64,000 nucleotides of DNA from Betaproteobacteria bacterium RIFCSPLOWO2_02_FULL_63_19 (GCA_001770415.1 MEQX01000004.1:57305-121304), one strand, 5' to 3'. Positions 44,023-54,189 are shown, counted from the stretch's first letter. Made by a program: numbers and translations. The notes: generated by a model not told the origin, from the letters alone.

Positions 44023-45171
44023 TTAATTGACCAGCGTCCAGGTGCCGTTTCGGATCTCCAGCATGCGGAACGCCGAGAGGTCCAGGCCCATGTGATCGGT
44101 GGGCGACATGTTCACGACGCCGCCCGTGCCGATGAAGCCCTTGGTCCGCTCGATGGCGTCGCGCACCTTCGCCTTGTCAGTGGACTTGGCGCGCTTGATC
44201 GCCCCGACCGCTATCATCAGGCCGTCATAGGCATGACCGCCAAAGGTCGATACTTCCTGCTTGTATCGAGCCTTGTAGGCTTTCTCGTAGCCGACCACGA
44301 CGGGCTTCTGCGGATCGTTTTTCGGCAGTGCATCGGCGACCAGCAACGCCGCCGCCGGCAGCCGCACACCTTCGGCCGCCCTGCCCGAGAGCTTGATGTA
44401 CTGTTCCGAGGCGACGCCGTGCGACTCATAGTGCGGCAGCGTGATGCCGAGCTGGCCCATGTTCTTGGTCACCACCGCCGGCCCCTGGCCAAAACCGAAT
44501 ACCAGGATCGCCTGCACGCCGGCCGTATTCTTGATCTTCGTGAGCTGCGTGGTTACGTCCGCGTCCTTCGGGCCGTAGCTCTCGTTTGCCACGATCTGCA
44601 TGCCGTACTTGCCGGCGACCGCGAGTGTTTCCTTCTTGCCCGATTGCCCGAATCCGGAGTTTTCGGCAAGCAACCCGACCCTGGTGATGCCGCGCTTCTT
44701 CATATCTTCGAACGCTTTTTCCGCAGCCATGCGATCGGTGTGCGGCGTCTTGAAGACCCATTTCTTGACTGGTTCGATGATGACTACCGCGCCGGCAAGC
44801 GATATGAACGGAATCTGCGCTTTTTCGACCACGGGCACCATAGCCATGGTCGACCCGGTGGTCGTGCCTCCCACGAGGATATCGACCTTGTCCTCCTCGA
44901 TAAGGCGCTTGACAAAGGTGTTGGCCTTGCCGGCACTGGTGCCGTCGTCATAGGTATAGAGCTCAAGTCTGCGGCCAAGTACACCGCCGGCCGCGTTGAT
45001 TTTCTCGACGTACAGATCCAGAGTCTTTTTCTCCGGGTCGCCGAGAAATGCTGCAGGTCCGGTCACCGAAAGCACCGAGCCGATCTTGATTGGGGCCTGC
45101 GCCTGCGCCCCTGCAGACAGGGCAAGCGCGGCGAGCGCGAATCCCGTCGTTCGCAACATGGACCTAAACAT
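44023..45171 (-). CDS. livK: Branched-chain amino acid-type (LivK) periplasmic binding protein
   Basis: Signal peptide; IKIGSVLSVTGPAAFLGDPEKKTLDLYVEKINAAGGVLGR. Confidence 0.93.
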   Translation of the reverse strand: MFRSMLRTTGFALAALALSAGAQAQAPIKIGSVLSVTGPAAFLGDPEKKTLDLYVEKINAAGGVLGRRLELYTYDDGTSAGKANTFVKRLIEEDKVDILVGGTTTGSTMAMVPVVEKAQIPFISLAGAVVIIEPVKKWVFKTPHTDRMAAEKAFEDMKKRGITRVGLLAENSGFGQSGKKETLAVAGKYGMQIVANESYGPKDADVTTQLTKIKNTAGVQAILVFGFGQGPAVVTKNMGQLGITLPHYESHGVASEQYIKLSGRAAEGVRLPAAALLVADALPKNDPQKPVVVGYEKAYKARYKQEVSTFGGHAYDGLMIAVGAIKRAKSTDKAKVRDAIERTKGFIGTGGVVNMSPTDHMGLDLSAFRMLEIRNGTWTLVN

Positions 45172-45373
45172 AGCGTATCTCCTCCGTTGTGATTACCTTC
45201 AAAGCCGCTCCCTCTCCACTGCGACGGTCCGCGACCACCAAGAATACCGATTTCTCAGCCAGATAGGCTGTATATCCGGCGACCGCGAGCCCGTCTTTGA
45301 CCTGTGTCAAACGCGCCGCTACCACCGCGGTTTCACCGCCCGCGGGCGCACCGACGCCGGCGCCAAGTCGCCG

Positions 45374-45931
45374 CTAGTCCGCAAGCGCGGGCGGGTCCGG
45401 ATCGATCGACCAGTCGGCGTCCGGCTTCGGCGTGCGTTTGATCCACTCCTCGATAAGGCGCACGTGTTCTGCCTCCTCTTGCTCCATTTCCATCGCTGCC
45501 TTTCTCACTTTGGCGTTACTCGCCTGCTTTACCAGGTTGCCGTAGAACACATGGGCCCGCTTTTCGTTGTGCAGCGCTATCTGCAGCGCGTGGTAAGGCT
45601 GCATCAGGTAGTGAAGTTCCGTCACGTCTCCGGTTTCCGGCGCCTCGAAGCCCTCCCATTTGTAGCCGCCATGCGGCGTTTCAGGTGGGCTCGTCCAGCC
45701 CATCTCGTCGAGAACCTGCTCGGCGTGACGTTGCTCAATGCGCGCGAGCTTGCGAAACAAGCCAGAAACCTCTCTATTGTTGTGCAGTTCCATGGCATCG
45801 GCGAACTCGGCGTAGCGCTCCGCGGCCTCCAACTCGAGCGCGTAGGCGTACGCCATGAGTTCCTCGATACTCGCTATCCCGGCGGCGGCGCTCTTGCGCG
45901 CGCTCGCCGCAGTCGCTTTCTTCGCCTTCAT
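45374..45931 (-). CDS. Ferritin-like/rubrerythrin-type diiron protein
   Basis: YALELEAAERYAEFADAM, ARIEQRHAEQV, EMEQEEAEHVRLIEEWI; no rubredoxin domain. Confidence 0.85.
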   Translation of the reverse strand: MKAKKATAASARKSAAAGIASIEELMAYAYALELEAAERYAEFADAMELHNNREVSGLFRKLARIEQRHAEQVLDEMGWTSPPETPHGGYKWEGFEAPETGDVTELHYLMQPYHALQIALHNEKRAHVFYGNLVKQASNAKVRKAAMEMEQEEAEHVRLIEEWIKRTPKPDADWSIDPDPPALAD

Positions 45932-46791
45932 ATCGCGAATCCTTTCTCCAGATCGGCGGGTTGTTTAGCGGCTTTATCCGTCTTGCGGTAATAGGGCTCG
46001 CGGTGCCCCCGGTAAAGAATGCCGATGTTGAAGCCGTCGTCAGTCATGATCAACCTTGCCGCGCGCGCTGGATCGTCGGTGTTTATCGGCGCCTCGCGGA
46101 CAGCTTTCCTCCACTCACGCTGCTCGGGCCGGAAGGTCACACAGGGAGAGAGAATCTCGACAAACGAGAAACCGGGCGTCTTGATCGCCTCTGCAATCAG
46201 TTCGCCTGTACCCTTGGGATCTCCCGAAAACCCGCGTGCCACGAAATTTGCCCCTGCGGCAAGCGCGATCACCAACGGGTGAAACGTTCGCAGCCCGGTG
46301 CCGCCCGGGGAAAGCTTCGAGTCCCAGTCGGGCTCCGTCGTAGGCGAGGGCTGGCCCTTGGTCATCCCATACACGTGGTTATCCATCACCACGTAGGTCA
46401 TGTCGACGTTGCGGCGGCAGGCGTGCATGAAATGGTTGCCACCGATCGAATAGCCGTCGCCGTCACCGCTGGCCACGACCACCGTCAGGTCGGGGCGCGC
46501 CAGTTTCAATCCCGCGGCGGCGGCGAGAGAGCGCCCGTGCACGCCGTGAAACCCGTAGCTGGTGAGATAGGCCGGGATGCGCGATGAACAGCCGATGCCC
46601 GAAATGACTGCGGTATTCTCGGGCCTCAGACCAAGACTCGCGAACGCCCGGGTAAACGAGGACACCACCGAGAAATCGCCGCAACCCGGGCACCAGATCG
46701 GCTTGTAGTCGGACTTGAAGTCCGCCGCGGTAAGGGGAATCGTAGCTCTTGCGGTCGCGCTCGTGGTCGCGGCGGTCATTGGTTGCTCCAT
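45928..46791 (-). CDS. korB: 2-oxoacid:ferredoxin oxidoreductase beta subunit (KorB-like)
   Basis: KPIWCPGCGDFSVVSSFTRAFASLGL, GIGCSSRIPAYLTSYGFHGVHGRSLAAAAGLKLARPDLTVVVASGDGDGYSIGGNHFMHACRRN. Confidence 0.92.
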   Translation of the reverse strand: MEQPMTAATTSATARATIPLTAADFKSDYKPIWCPGCGDFSVVSSFTRAFASLGLRPENTAVISGIGCSSRIPAYLTSYGFHGVHGRSLAAAAGLKLARPDLTVVVASGDGDGYSIGGNHFMHACRRNVDMTYVVMDNHVYGMTKGQPSPTTEPDWDSKLSPGGTGLRTFHPLVIALAAGANFVARGFSGDPKGTGELIAEAIKTPGFSFVEILSPCVTFRPEQREWRKAVREAPINTDDPARAARLIMTDDGFNIGILYRGHREPYYRKTDKAAKQPADLEKGFAI

Positions 46792-48524
46792 TGGACAAGT
46801 TGACGGTGCACTTCGTCGGCACGTATCGGTAGCGGCCCCGGACGACGGAAGCTCTGCACCTCTCCAGGTATCTCGAATTCCGAGCGCAGGTGCCTGAGGA
46901 GCTGGCCGCCATGATTCTGTTCGACGACAAGCACCCGTTTTACGCCCGCGAGTGCGGCAGCGAGCTTGGCCGGCTGCGCCGGTGCGAGCAATCGCATCGA
47001 CACCAATCGTACCGGCACACCATCGGCTTTCGCGCGCGCGATCGCCTCGCGCACGGGGCCGGTGCTGGAACCAAACGTCACGACCGCCGTCTCCCCGTCA
47101 CCCTCGACGTCGGCCCAATAATCGCCGTACTCGTGGCCAAGCAGCTTGCGCTCCCGCTTGGCGAGCTGTACTGCGTGGTCCTTCGCCCCGCTTGAGGGGA
47201 TTCCGCGCTCGTTGTGCGTCAGACCGTCCGCGGTGTAGGCTATGCCCGGCGTACCGGGAATGGCCATCGGCGAAATCCCCGATTCCGTGAGCGAGTAGCG
47301 CTTATACCCTTCGGTGTTCCCGGCCGCAGTAAGTCGCGCGCCCTGATAGGATACGTCCTTGGGCCGGTCGACCACCGCACGCATCTGCCCGAAGAACTGG
47401 TCCGAAAGGACTATGGCCGGCGATTGCGTGGCCTCCGCCAGATGCACCGCCCATTGGGTGGACATAAGACAATCGGCCACCGAGTTCGGCGCCACGACGA
47501 TACGCGGAGCATCACCATGCATGCCGTTAACCGCGATCGACACGTCGCTTTGCTCACTCTTCGCGGGAATTCCAGTCGATGGACCGCCGCGCATGACGTC
47601 GATCACGACTATCGGCACTTCGGCGGCGACCGCAAGCCCGAGCGATTCTGTCATCAGCGACAGCCCCGGACCCGCGGTTGCGGTTAACGCCGGCACGCCG
47701 CCGAATGACGCGCCTATGATCATATTGATCGACGCCAGTTCGTCTTCGGCCTGCACCAGGGTACCGCCCACATCCGCCAGCGCGGGGGCAAGCCATTCCA
47801 GCACCTCGGTAGCGGGCGTGATCGGGTAAGCAGCGACGAAACGCACACCGCCCCTGATCGCACCGTAGCCGGCCGCTTGATTGCCGGTAATGAGCCAGCG
47901 CGATTCGCTGCGCGGTGCCGGCGCAGCGAGCTTCTCGCCGGCTTGCATCGTCTCGCCGGCCTCATATCCGGCATCGATCGCAGCGAGACTGGGCGCGAGG
48001 CCGGCGCGTGATTTCTTGAGCATGTTCTCGACGACGGCACGCAAAACATCCTTCGGCAAACCGATCAGGCCAGCCGCGACACCAACCACTACCATGTTGG
48101 GCCAACTGCCTTGTATGGCCTTCGCCATACCCTTGATGCCCAGTCTTTCGTAGCGTGCGGCACTCTTCGCGAAGACTTCCGGGGGATCGCCCTGGGTGGG
48201 ATCTCCGACCATGAGGCTCGCTGAATCGAGTGGAATCTCATCGGCGAAACGGTGGAGATTTTCCCAATCCACCGCAATCAGCACGTCGAACCGATCGTCC
48301 AGACAATCTACCGGACGGGTCGCGAAGCGACAAAGCGCAGCCGCTTCGCCGCCACGAATCTGCGGTCCGCTCGAGCGCACCATGAGGCCATACCACCCGG
48401 CCTTCGCCGCCGCCTCGAGCAGCATATTGCCCGCGGTCATCACACCGGCGCCGCCGCTTCCGGTGATGGCGACCGATATGCTGGTACGCGCAGCGGCCCC
48501 AGAGCCATTCCTGCTGTCCGTCAC
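46776..48524 (-). CDS. korA: 2-oxoacid:ferredoxin oxidoreductase, fused gamma-alpha subunit (KorA-like)
   Basis: SVAITGSGGAGVMTAGNMLLEAAAKAGWYG (gamma) followed by ITGNQAAGYGAIRGGVRFVAAYPITPATEVLEWLAPAL (alpha). Confidence 0.92.
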   Translation of the reverse strand: MTDSRNGSGAAARTSISVAITGSGGAGVMTAGNMLLEAAAKAGWYGLMVRSSGPQIRGGEAAALCRFATRPVDCLDDRFDVLIAVDWENLHRFADEIPLDSASLMVGDPTQGDPPEVFAKSAARYERLGIKGMAKAIQGSWPNMVVVGVAAGLIGLPKDVLRAVVENMLKKSRAGLAPSLAAIDAGYEAGETMQAGEKLAAPAPRSESRWLITGNQAAGYGAIRGGVRFVAAYPITPATEVLEWLAPALADVGGTLVQAEDELASINMIIGASFGGVPALTATAGPGLSLMTESLGLAVAAEVPIVVIDVMRGGPSTGIPAKSEQSDVSIAVNGMHGDAPRIVVAPNSVADCLMSTQWAVHLAEATQSPAIVLSDQFFGQMRAVVDRPKDVSYQGARLTAAGNTEGYKRYSLTESGISPMAIPGTPGIAYTADGLTHNERGIPSSGAKDHAVQLAKRERKLLGHEYGDYWADVEGDGETAVVTFGSSTGPVREAIARAKADGVPVRLVSMRLLAPAQPAKLAAALAGVKRVLVVEQNHGGQLLRHLRSEFEIPGEVQSFRRPGPLPIRADEVHRQLVQWSNQ

Positions 48525-48829
48525 AAATGATCTCCTTCCATTTTGCTAGTCGCAGGCCGCGCGCGTTGCGAGCTTGCCGCCCCTACGTTCGAATCAGACT
48601 TGGCTCAGCGAACGTTCGGAACCGGAGCACAAACCTGCATCGTCTTCCGCCTACCGCACATTCTGTGTCACGCACCTCAATACTGCCACGCAGGCACTTG
48701 CCTGCCCAACCCATTGCCAAGACCCTGGGAGCCGAGCTTTGTGGCCGTCTGCTCCCCGGCCCCTCCTTGTCCATCAATCGCCTCGATCGCGGGAACTCCG
48801 TTGTGACCGTCGGGATTCCGATTCATTAC

Positions 48830-48858
48830 TTGACAGCTTTTTAGTAATTTCGTACGAT
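48830..48858 (+). promoter_or_regulatory. Predicted sigma70 promoter for bcrCBAD
   Basis: TTGACA (48830-48835)-N17-TACGAT (48853-48858); about 200 nt upstream of bcrC. Confidence 0.65.
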
Positions 48859-48866
48859 AATACTAA
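48841..48866. promoter_or_regulatory. 26-bp imperfect palindrome overlapping the bcr -10: candidate operator
   Basis: TTAGTA-attt-CGTACG-ataa-TACTAA; core GTA-N5-GTAC-N5-TAC. Confidence 0.65.
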
Positions 48867-49063
48867 ATTAGTGATGGTTCCTCGTCAAGTCCAGCGTGCA
48901 TTGTGCGGGAAAAATAGCCGAAAATGGTTCCAACGCCTCGCCAAATTCTGTTGGTGCAGTTGCGATCCGACCCAGCGCGGGGCTTATATTCACCACCGGA
49001 GCGTCGCGCCGGCGTCCCACATAGGCCCGCCGGCTACACATAGCAATAGAGGAGCACAGTCTG

Positions 49064-50236
49064 ATGGCCGAAATGGTTAAGGATATCGTAGGCCGTTGCG
49101 AAGCGCTATTCGAGGATTTGCACTTCGATGCGGTCAAGCAATGGAAGGCGGCAGTCCCCGGCCGAAAAGCCATCGGCTATATGCCGGTCTACGTGCCCCG
49201 CGAAATCGTCCATGCCGCCGGCATGCTGCCGGTTGGCATATTCGGCGGTGGCGATCAGATGGAAGTGATCCAGGGCGATGCCTACTACCAAAGCTACATC
49301 TGCCGTATCCCGCGCTCGACCCTGGAACTCGGACTGACCGGGCGCCTGGACTGTCTGGACGGGATGCTTTTTCCATCGATCTGCGACGTGATACGCAACC
49401 TCTCGGGTATGTGGCAGATCTTGTTCAAAGATAAATACGTGCGGTACGTCGACGTGCCGCAGAACTATCTCGATTCGGTCGGCGGGGAATTCTACATCCA
49501 CGAGATGCAGGTTCTCCGGGATGACTTGGGCAAACTCGCGGGCAAGCCCGTTACCGATGATGCACTTCGAGCGTCGATTGCGGTCTATAACGAAAATCGC
49601 CGCGCGGTGCAGGATTTGTATGCCTATCGCGCACAGAAACCCTGGCAGGCACCGACCTCGGAGGTGTACCTGGTGATTCGCGCCGGCATGGTGCTGCCCC
49701 CCGAAGAGCATACGAAGTTGGTCCGCGATTACATCGCCGCCGCGGAGTTGGAGAACCGCCCCAAGCGCGACAACGCGCGCGTGGTCTTGACGGGATCCTT
49801 CTGCGAGCAGCCGCCCCTCGGTCTGATCAAATCGATAGAGATGTCAGGCTGCTATGTTGTCGACGACGATTTCGGGCTCGTAATGCGCTGGCTGCTGGAT
49901 GAAGTCCCCGCGACCGGCGATCCGCTGCTCGAACTGTCGAAAGCGTTCCTGCACCGCTCGAACCAGCAGGCGTCAAAGTACGACGAAAAGAAGGAAGACA
50001 AGGGCAAGCTCCTCGTGCATTCGGTGAAGTTCTACGGCGCGGAGGGCGTAATTTTCGCTGCACCTTCCTTTTGCGACCCCGCGCTCCTCGAGCGGCCGAT
50101 GCTGCAGGACGTGCTCGCAAAGCAAAAAATCCCCTATACGGCGTTCAAGTACGCCGAAAACACCGGCCAGATGGCCCCGATTCGCGAACAGGCCGGCACT
50201 TTTGCCGATTCGATCAAGCTATGGAGCGCTGCATGA
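49064..50236 (+). CDS. bcrC: Class I benzoyl-CoA reductase subunit C (2-hydroxyacyl-CoA dehydratase D family)
   Basis: 390 aa; KQWKAAVPGRKAIGYMPVYVPREIVHAAGMLPVGIFGGGDQMEVIQGDAYYQSYICRIPRSTLELGLTG; first of an ordered bcrCBAD set. Confidence 0.9.
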   Translation: MAEMVKDIVGRCEALFEDLHFDAVKQWKAAVPGRKAIGYMPVYVPREIVHAAGMLPVGIFGGGDQMEVIQGDAYYQSYICRIPRSTLELGLTGRLDCLDGMLFPSICDVIRNLSGMWQILFKDKYVRYVDVPQNYLDSVGGEFYIHEMQVLRDDLGKLAGKPVTDDALRASIAVYNENRRAVQDLYAYRAQKPWQAPTSEVYLVIRAGMVLPPEEHTKLVRDYIAAAELENRPKRDNARVVLTGSFCEQPPLGLIKSIEMSGCYVVDDDFGLVMRWLLDEVPATGDPLLELSKAFLHRSNQQASKYDEKKEDKGKLLVHSVKFYGAEGVIFAAPSFCDPALLERPMLQDVLAKQKIPYTAFKYAENTGQMAPIREQAGTFADSIKLWSAA

Positions 50237-50345
50237 GCTGGAAGGCCTGTTCTTGGCGCAGCGGAGATACGACCAGACGAGCGCGGCGAGGTGGCGACAA
50301 GACCACCGGCCATACCAACGCAGGACACCACAGAGGAATGCAACC

Positions 50346-51683
50346 ATGAGCACCCCCATCCAGATGATGCCATCGCAACCGTCGAAGAAGCCCGCGCCGA
50401 AGGTGCAGAAAGAGGACGCGATGTGGTTGCAGAAGGAGATGATCAACGCGAACTATCACGAACTCGCCACCGCGCACGAGAGAGGCAAGAAGGTTTCCGC
50501 GACCTTTGTACCGGGAAACCTCAATGAATTGGTGATGTGCTTCGACTTTGCCCGCAGCCTGCCGGAGACGAATGCGCTGCAGAACGGCATGCGCAAGAAA
50601 TCCGGCAAGATGATCATGGACGCCGAACGCGACGGCCAGTCGGAGGACGTGTGCACCTACGTCAAGGCCGACCTGGGCATGATGCTGGGTGGCGAGATCG
50701 GCCCCACCGGCGAGAAGCTCCCGACGCCGGACCTGCTGTTGCTTTCGTACACCGGCTGCTTCACATTCATGAAGTGGTTCGAGCTGGTCCGACAGAAATA
50801 CAACTGCGAAACCGTTATGTTGCACACCCCCTACCAGGGCGACGGCAAGATTTCCCAGAGCATGCGCGACTATGTCGTCAAGCAGCTCAAGGAATCGGTG
50901 ATTCCCACGCTGGAACGGGTGTCGGGGGTGAAATTCGATATCGACCGGCTGCGCCAGTACATGAAGGAATCGGCCAGGGCCGAAGACGACCTGGTGAAGG
51001 TGCTGCAGTCGGCGAAGAACCGTCCCTCGCCCATCGACGGTTACTTCGGCGCGGTGTATTACATCGGGCCGATGTTCACCGCGTTCCGCGGCACCCCCGA
51101 AGCGACGCAATACTATGACGTGCTTCGCAAGGAAATCGACGCGCGCGTCCGGGACAAGAAGGGCCCGATCACTCCAGAAGGTGAACTGACCGAGGAAAAA
51201 TACCGCCTGGTCGTCGAGGGTCCACCCAACTGGACCAGTTTCCGCGATTTCTGGAAGATGTTCGCTGACGAGGGCGCTGTCGTGGTAGCGAGCACCTATG
51301 CAAAGGTTGGCGGCGTGTACGATCTCGGTTTCCGGCACGACCCGGACCACCCCCTGGAGTCGCTTGCGGAATATTGCCTCGGCTGCTACACCAACATGAA
51401 CTTTCCGCAGCGTATCGACATGATCTGCAGGTACATCGAAGAATACGAAGCCGACGGCCTGCTGATCAATTCGATCAAGAGCTGCAACAGCTTCTCGGCC
51501 GGGCAGTTGCTTATGCTGCGCGAAGTCGAAAAGCGCACCGGCAAGCCCGCAGCGTTCATTGAATCCGACCTGGTGGACCCGCGCTACTTTTCCGCTGCAA
51601 ACATCAAGAACAGACTGGAGTCCTATTTCCAGATGATCAAGCAGAAGCGCTCCGTGGCAGGTGCTGCCGTCGCCGCGCACTGA
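50346..51683 (+). CDS. bcrB: Class I benzoyl-CoA reductase subunit B
   Basis: [75 protein letters not shown]; internal ATG 50346. Confidence 0.9.
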   Translation: MSTPIQMMPSQPSKKPAPKVQKEDAMWLQKEMINANYHELATAHERGKKVSATFVPGNLNELVMCFDFARSLPETNALQNGMRKKSGKMIMDAERDGQSEDVCTYVKADLGMMLGGEIGPTGEKLPTPDLLLLSYTGCFTFMKWFELVRQKYNCETVMLHTPYQGDGKISQSMRDYVVKQLKESVIPTLERVSGVKFDIDRLRQYMKESARAEDDLVKVLQSAKNRPSPIDGYFGAVYYIGPMFTAFRGTPEATQYYDVLRKEIDARVRDKKGPITPEGELTEEKYRLVVEGPPNWTSFRDFWKMFADEGAVVVASTYAKVGGVYDLGFRHDPDHPLESLAEYCLGCYTNMNFPQRIDMICRYIEEYEADGLLINSIKSCNSFSAGQLLMLREVEKRTGKPAAFIESDLVDPRYFSAANIKNRLESYFQMIKQKRSVAGAAVAAH

Positions 51684-51699
51684 CAAGGAGGATACGGAC

Positions 51700-53037
51700 A
51701 TGCGCTGCTTTATCGGCATCGATCTCGGCTCCACCACCACCAAGGCCGTGGTGATCGACGCGCAACAAAACGTAGTGGGCCGGGGCATTACCAACTCGCG
51801 CTCCAACTATGACACCGCCGCGCAAATCGCGAAGCAGGAGGCCCTGGTCAATACGCGTTTCCATCTGTTTCGGGAAGCCCTTGCCAAATCGGGCGCACTC
51901 AACGGCTCACTCGAGGATTTCCTTGCGCAGCTCGAACGAGACTTCCGCCTCGAGCAGTTTCTGGTCCAACTATCGGACTTGGAAACCACCTCCATTCGCA
52001 ACACGGAAGGCTCGCGCTTCGGCGATGCGAGCAAGGCGGTTGCCTCTGCTTTGACGGAAATATTCAAGCGGCTCACCACCGAGGCGCCGGAGCTCTTTGC
52101 ACCAGGTGCCAAGCGAAAGTCCGATTTCTTCCGCGATATCGCGGGCAGCCGCTATCTCGCCATCGGCGACGAAGTCGCCAAGCAAGGCGGCGTTCGCTAC
52201 GACATGCTGTGCAACGTGTTCGACCGCTCGATCATCGAGGTCGAAAACCGGGTCTACGGCGACGCGATCAGCGCCAACCTCCTTGCGGCATTGGACCGTA
52301 CCTTCGTCGCGATGCCCGAAACTGCGAGCCGGGGCGACGCGGTGCGTGAGCCGATCAAGAGCGTACTGGACACCGCGCTGGAGGAAACCTACACGGTCGG
52401 CACCGGCTACGGTCGGGCGCGCCTGCCCTTTTCGAAGGAGCACATCCGCTCGGAGATACTCTGCCACGGCCTCGGCGCGCACATGATGCATCCGGGCACC
52501 GCAACCGTGCTGGACATCGGCGGCCAGGACACCAAAGCCATCCAGGTGGACAAACACGGCATCGTAGAGAGCTTCCAGATGAACGACCGCTGCGCGGCGG
52601 GCTGCGGCCGGTACCTGGGCTACATAGCCGACGAAATGAACATGGGCCTGCACGAGCTCGGGCCGCTGGCCATGAAATCCACCAAGAAGATCCGTATCAA
52701 TTCGACCTGCACCGTGTTCGCCGGCGCCGAACTTCGGGACCGACTCTCGCTCGGAGACAAGCGCGAGGACATCATGGCTGGGCTGCATCGCGCGATCATC
52801 CTGCGCGCGATGTCCATCCTCGCCCGCTCCGGCGGGATTCGCAACGAATTTACATTCACGGGCGGCGTCGCAAAGAACGAAGCCGCTGTGAAGGCACTCA
52901 AGGATCTGGTGCGCGAAAACTACGGCGAACTGACCCTGAACATCAATCCAGAATCGATTTTCACCGGTGCGCTCGGCGGCGCGACGTTCGCCTACCGCGC
53001 GGTGGTCGAGGAAGGCAAGACAGTGGAGGCGCGATAG
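51700..53037 (+). CDS. bcrA: Class I benzoyl-CoA reductase ATPase subunit A
   Basis: [34 protein letters not shown] fold; [18 protein letters not shown] FeS-bridging loop. Confidence 0.92.
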   Translation: MRCFIGIDLGSTTTKAVVIDAQQNVVGRGITNSRSNYDTAAQIAKQEALVNTRFHLFREALAKSGALNGSLEDFLAQLERDFRLEQFLVQLSDLETTSIRNTEGSRFGDASKAVASALTEIFKRLTTEAPELFAPGAKRKSDFFRDIAGSRYLAIGDEVAKQGGVRYDMLCNVFDRSIIEVENRVYGDAISANLLAALDRTFVAMPETASRGDAVREPIKSVLDTALEETYTVGTGYGRARLPFSKEHIRSEILCHGLGAHMMHPGTATVLDIGGQDTKAIQVDKHGIVESFQMNDRCAAGCGRYLGYIADEMNMGLHELGPLAMKSTKKIRINSTCTVFAGAELRDRLSLGDKREDIMAGLHRAIILRAMSILARSGGIRNEFTFTGGVAKNEAAVKALKDLVRENYGELTLNINPESIFTGALGGATFAYRAVVEEGKTVEAR

Positions 53038-53880
53038 ATGATTACCACAATTGGCATCGACATCGGCTCGGGCGCCGTAAAAACCGTGCTATTCCGTCAG
53101 GACGGCGACAAGGTCGAATGGCTGGCCAAGCGCGTTGAGCGAATCCGGCAGCGCTCGCCGATGGAACTCGCCCGCTGGACCTACGACGAGGTCCTCGAGG
53201 AAGTGAAACTGCGGCCCGAAGACATTCAGTACACCGCCACGACCGGCGAAGGCGAAAACGTCACGTTCGCGACCGGGCACTTCTATTCGATGACCACTCA
53301 CGCGCGCGGCGGGGTGTACCTGTGCCCCGAAGCGAAAGCGGTGGTCGATGTCGGCGCACTCAACGGACGGGCTATCTTCATTGACGAGCGCGGCAAGGTG
53401 CTCGCCTCCAAGATGACGAGCCAGTGCGCTTCGGGATCCGGACAGTTCCTGGAGAACATCGCCCGTTACCTCGGTGTGGCGATCGAGGAGATCGGCCCGC
53501 TGTCGCAGACCTCGAAGGACCCGGAGAAGCCGAGTTCCATCTGCGCCGTGCTGGCGGAGACCGACGTCATCAACATGGTCTCGCGCGGCATCGCCACGCC
53601 TGACATTCTGAAGGGGATACACCTTTCGATGGCCAGCCGCCTTGCGAAACTGCTCAAGGTAACCGGAATCAAGACGGGGACCGTGTTGCTCACCGGCGGA
53701 CTGGCGCTCGATACGGGACTGCTCGCCGCGCTACAGGAAGAACTGGTGAACGAGAAGATCACCGGGATCCAGGCGGTGAGCCACCCCGATTCGATTTGCG
53801 CCGGCGCAATCGGAGCGGCGCTGTGGGGTGCGTTCCGCCACGAAAAACTCCGCCAGCTCGAGCAGCGGGCAGCGGCGTAG
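53038..53880 (+). CDS. bcrD: Class I benzoyl-CoA reductase ATPase subunit D
   Basis: TIGIDIGSGAVKTVLFRQDGDKVEWLAKRVERIRQRSPMELARWTYDEVL; SQCASGSGQFLENIARYLG. Confidence 0.92.
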   Translation: MITTIGIDIGSGAVKTVLFRQDGDKVEWLAKRVERIRQRSPMELARWTYDEVLEEVKLRPEDIQYTATTGEGENVTFATGHFYSMTTHARGGVYLCPEAKAVVDVGALNGRAIFIDERGKVLASKMTSQCASGSGQFLENIARYLGVAIEEIGPLSQTSKDPEKPSSICAVLAETDVINMVSRGIATPDILKGIHLSMASRLAKLLKVTGIKTGTVLLTGGLALDTGLLAALQEELVNEKITGIQAVSHPDSICAGAIGAALWGAFRHEKLRQLEQRAAA

Positions 53881-53892
53881 ACACGCACACAT

Positions 53893-53920
53893 TTGCCGGG
53901 GCGCACCATCGATCTATAAT
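53893..53920 (+). promoter_or_regulatory. Predicted promoter for the ferredoxin gene
   Basis: TTGCCG (53893-53898)-N16-TATAAT (53915-53920) just upstream of the ferredoxin ATG. Confidence 0.55.
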
Positions 53921-53943
53921 ACGTGCGACCAACGGAGGACGAC

Positions 53944-54189
53944 ATGGCTCTGCTCATTACCGACGACTGTACCGCTTGCGACGCCTGCAAACCTGCATGC
54001 CCGAACGAAGCGATAAGCGTGGGCGATCCCTATTACGTCATTGACCCGCTGCGCTGCACTGAATGCGTCGGCGCGTTCGACGAACCTCAGTGCAAGCTCG
54101 TGTGTCCGGCCAATTGCATCGACGTGAACCCGGACTTCCAGGAAACGCCGGAACAACTGCAGGAGAAGTATCAAAGCCTGCATGGTTAG
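53944..54189 (+). CDS. fdx: 2[4Fe-4S] ferredoxin, Allochromatium/Thauera type
   Basis: MALLITDDCTACDACKPACPNEAI..CTECVGAFDEPQCKLVCPANCI: CxxCxxC plus CxxC-x8-CxxxCP; start ATG 53944. Confidence 0.93.
   Translation: MALLITDDCTACDACKPACPNEAISVGDPYYVIDPLRCTECVGAFDEPQCKLVCPANCIDVNPDFQETPEQLQEKYQSLHG

Noticed and set aside
48544-49020. Small ORFs in the korA-bcrC intergenic region
   Set aside because: No motifs and poor composition; better explained as regulatory/leader DNA
50214-51806. 530-aa minus-strand ORF
   Set aside because: Antisense to bcrB; shadow ORF in GC-rich coding DNA
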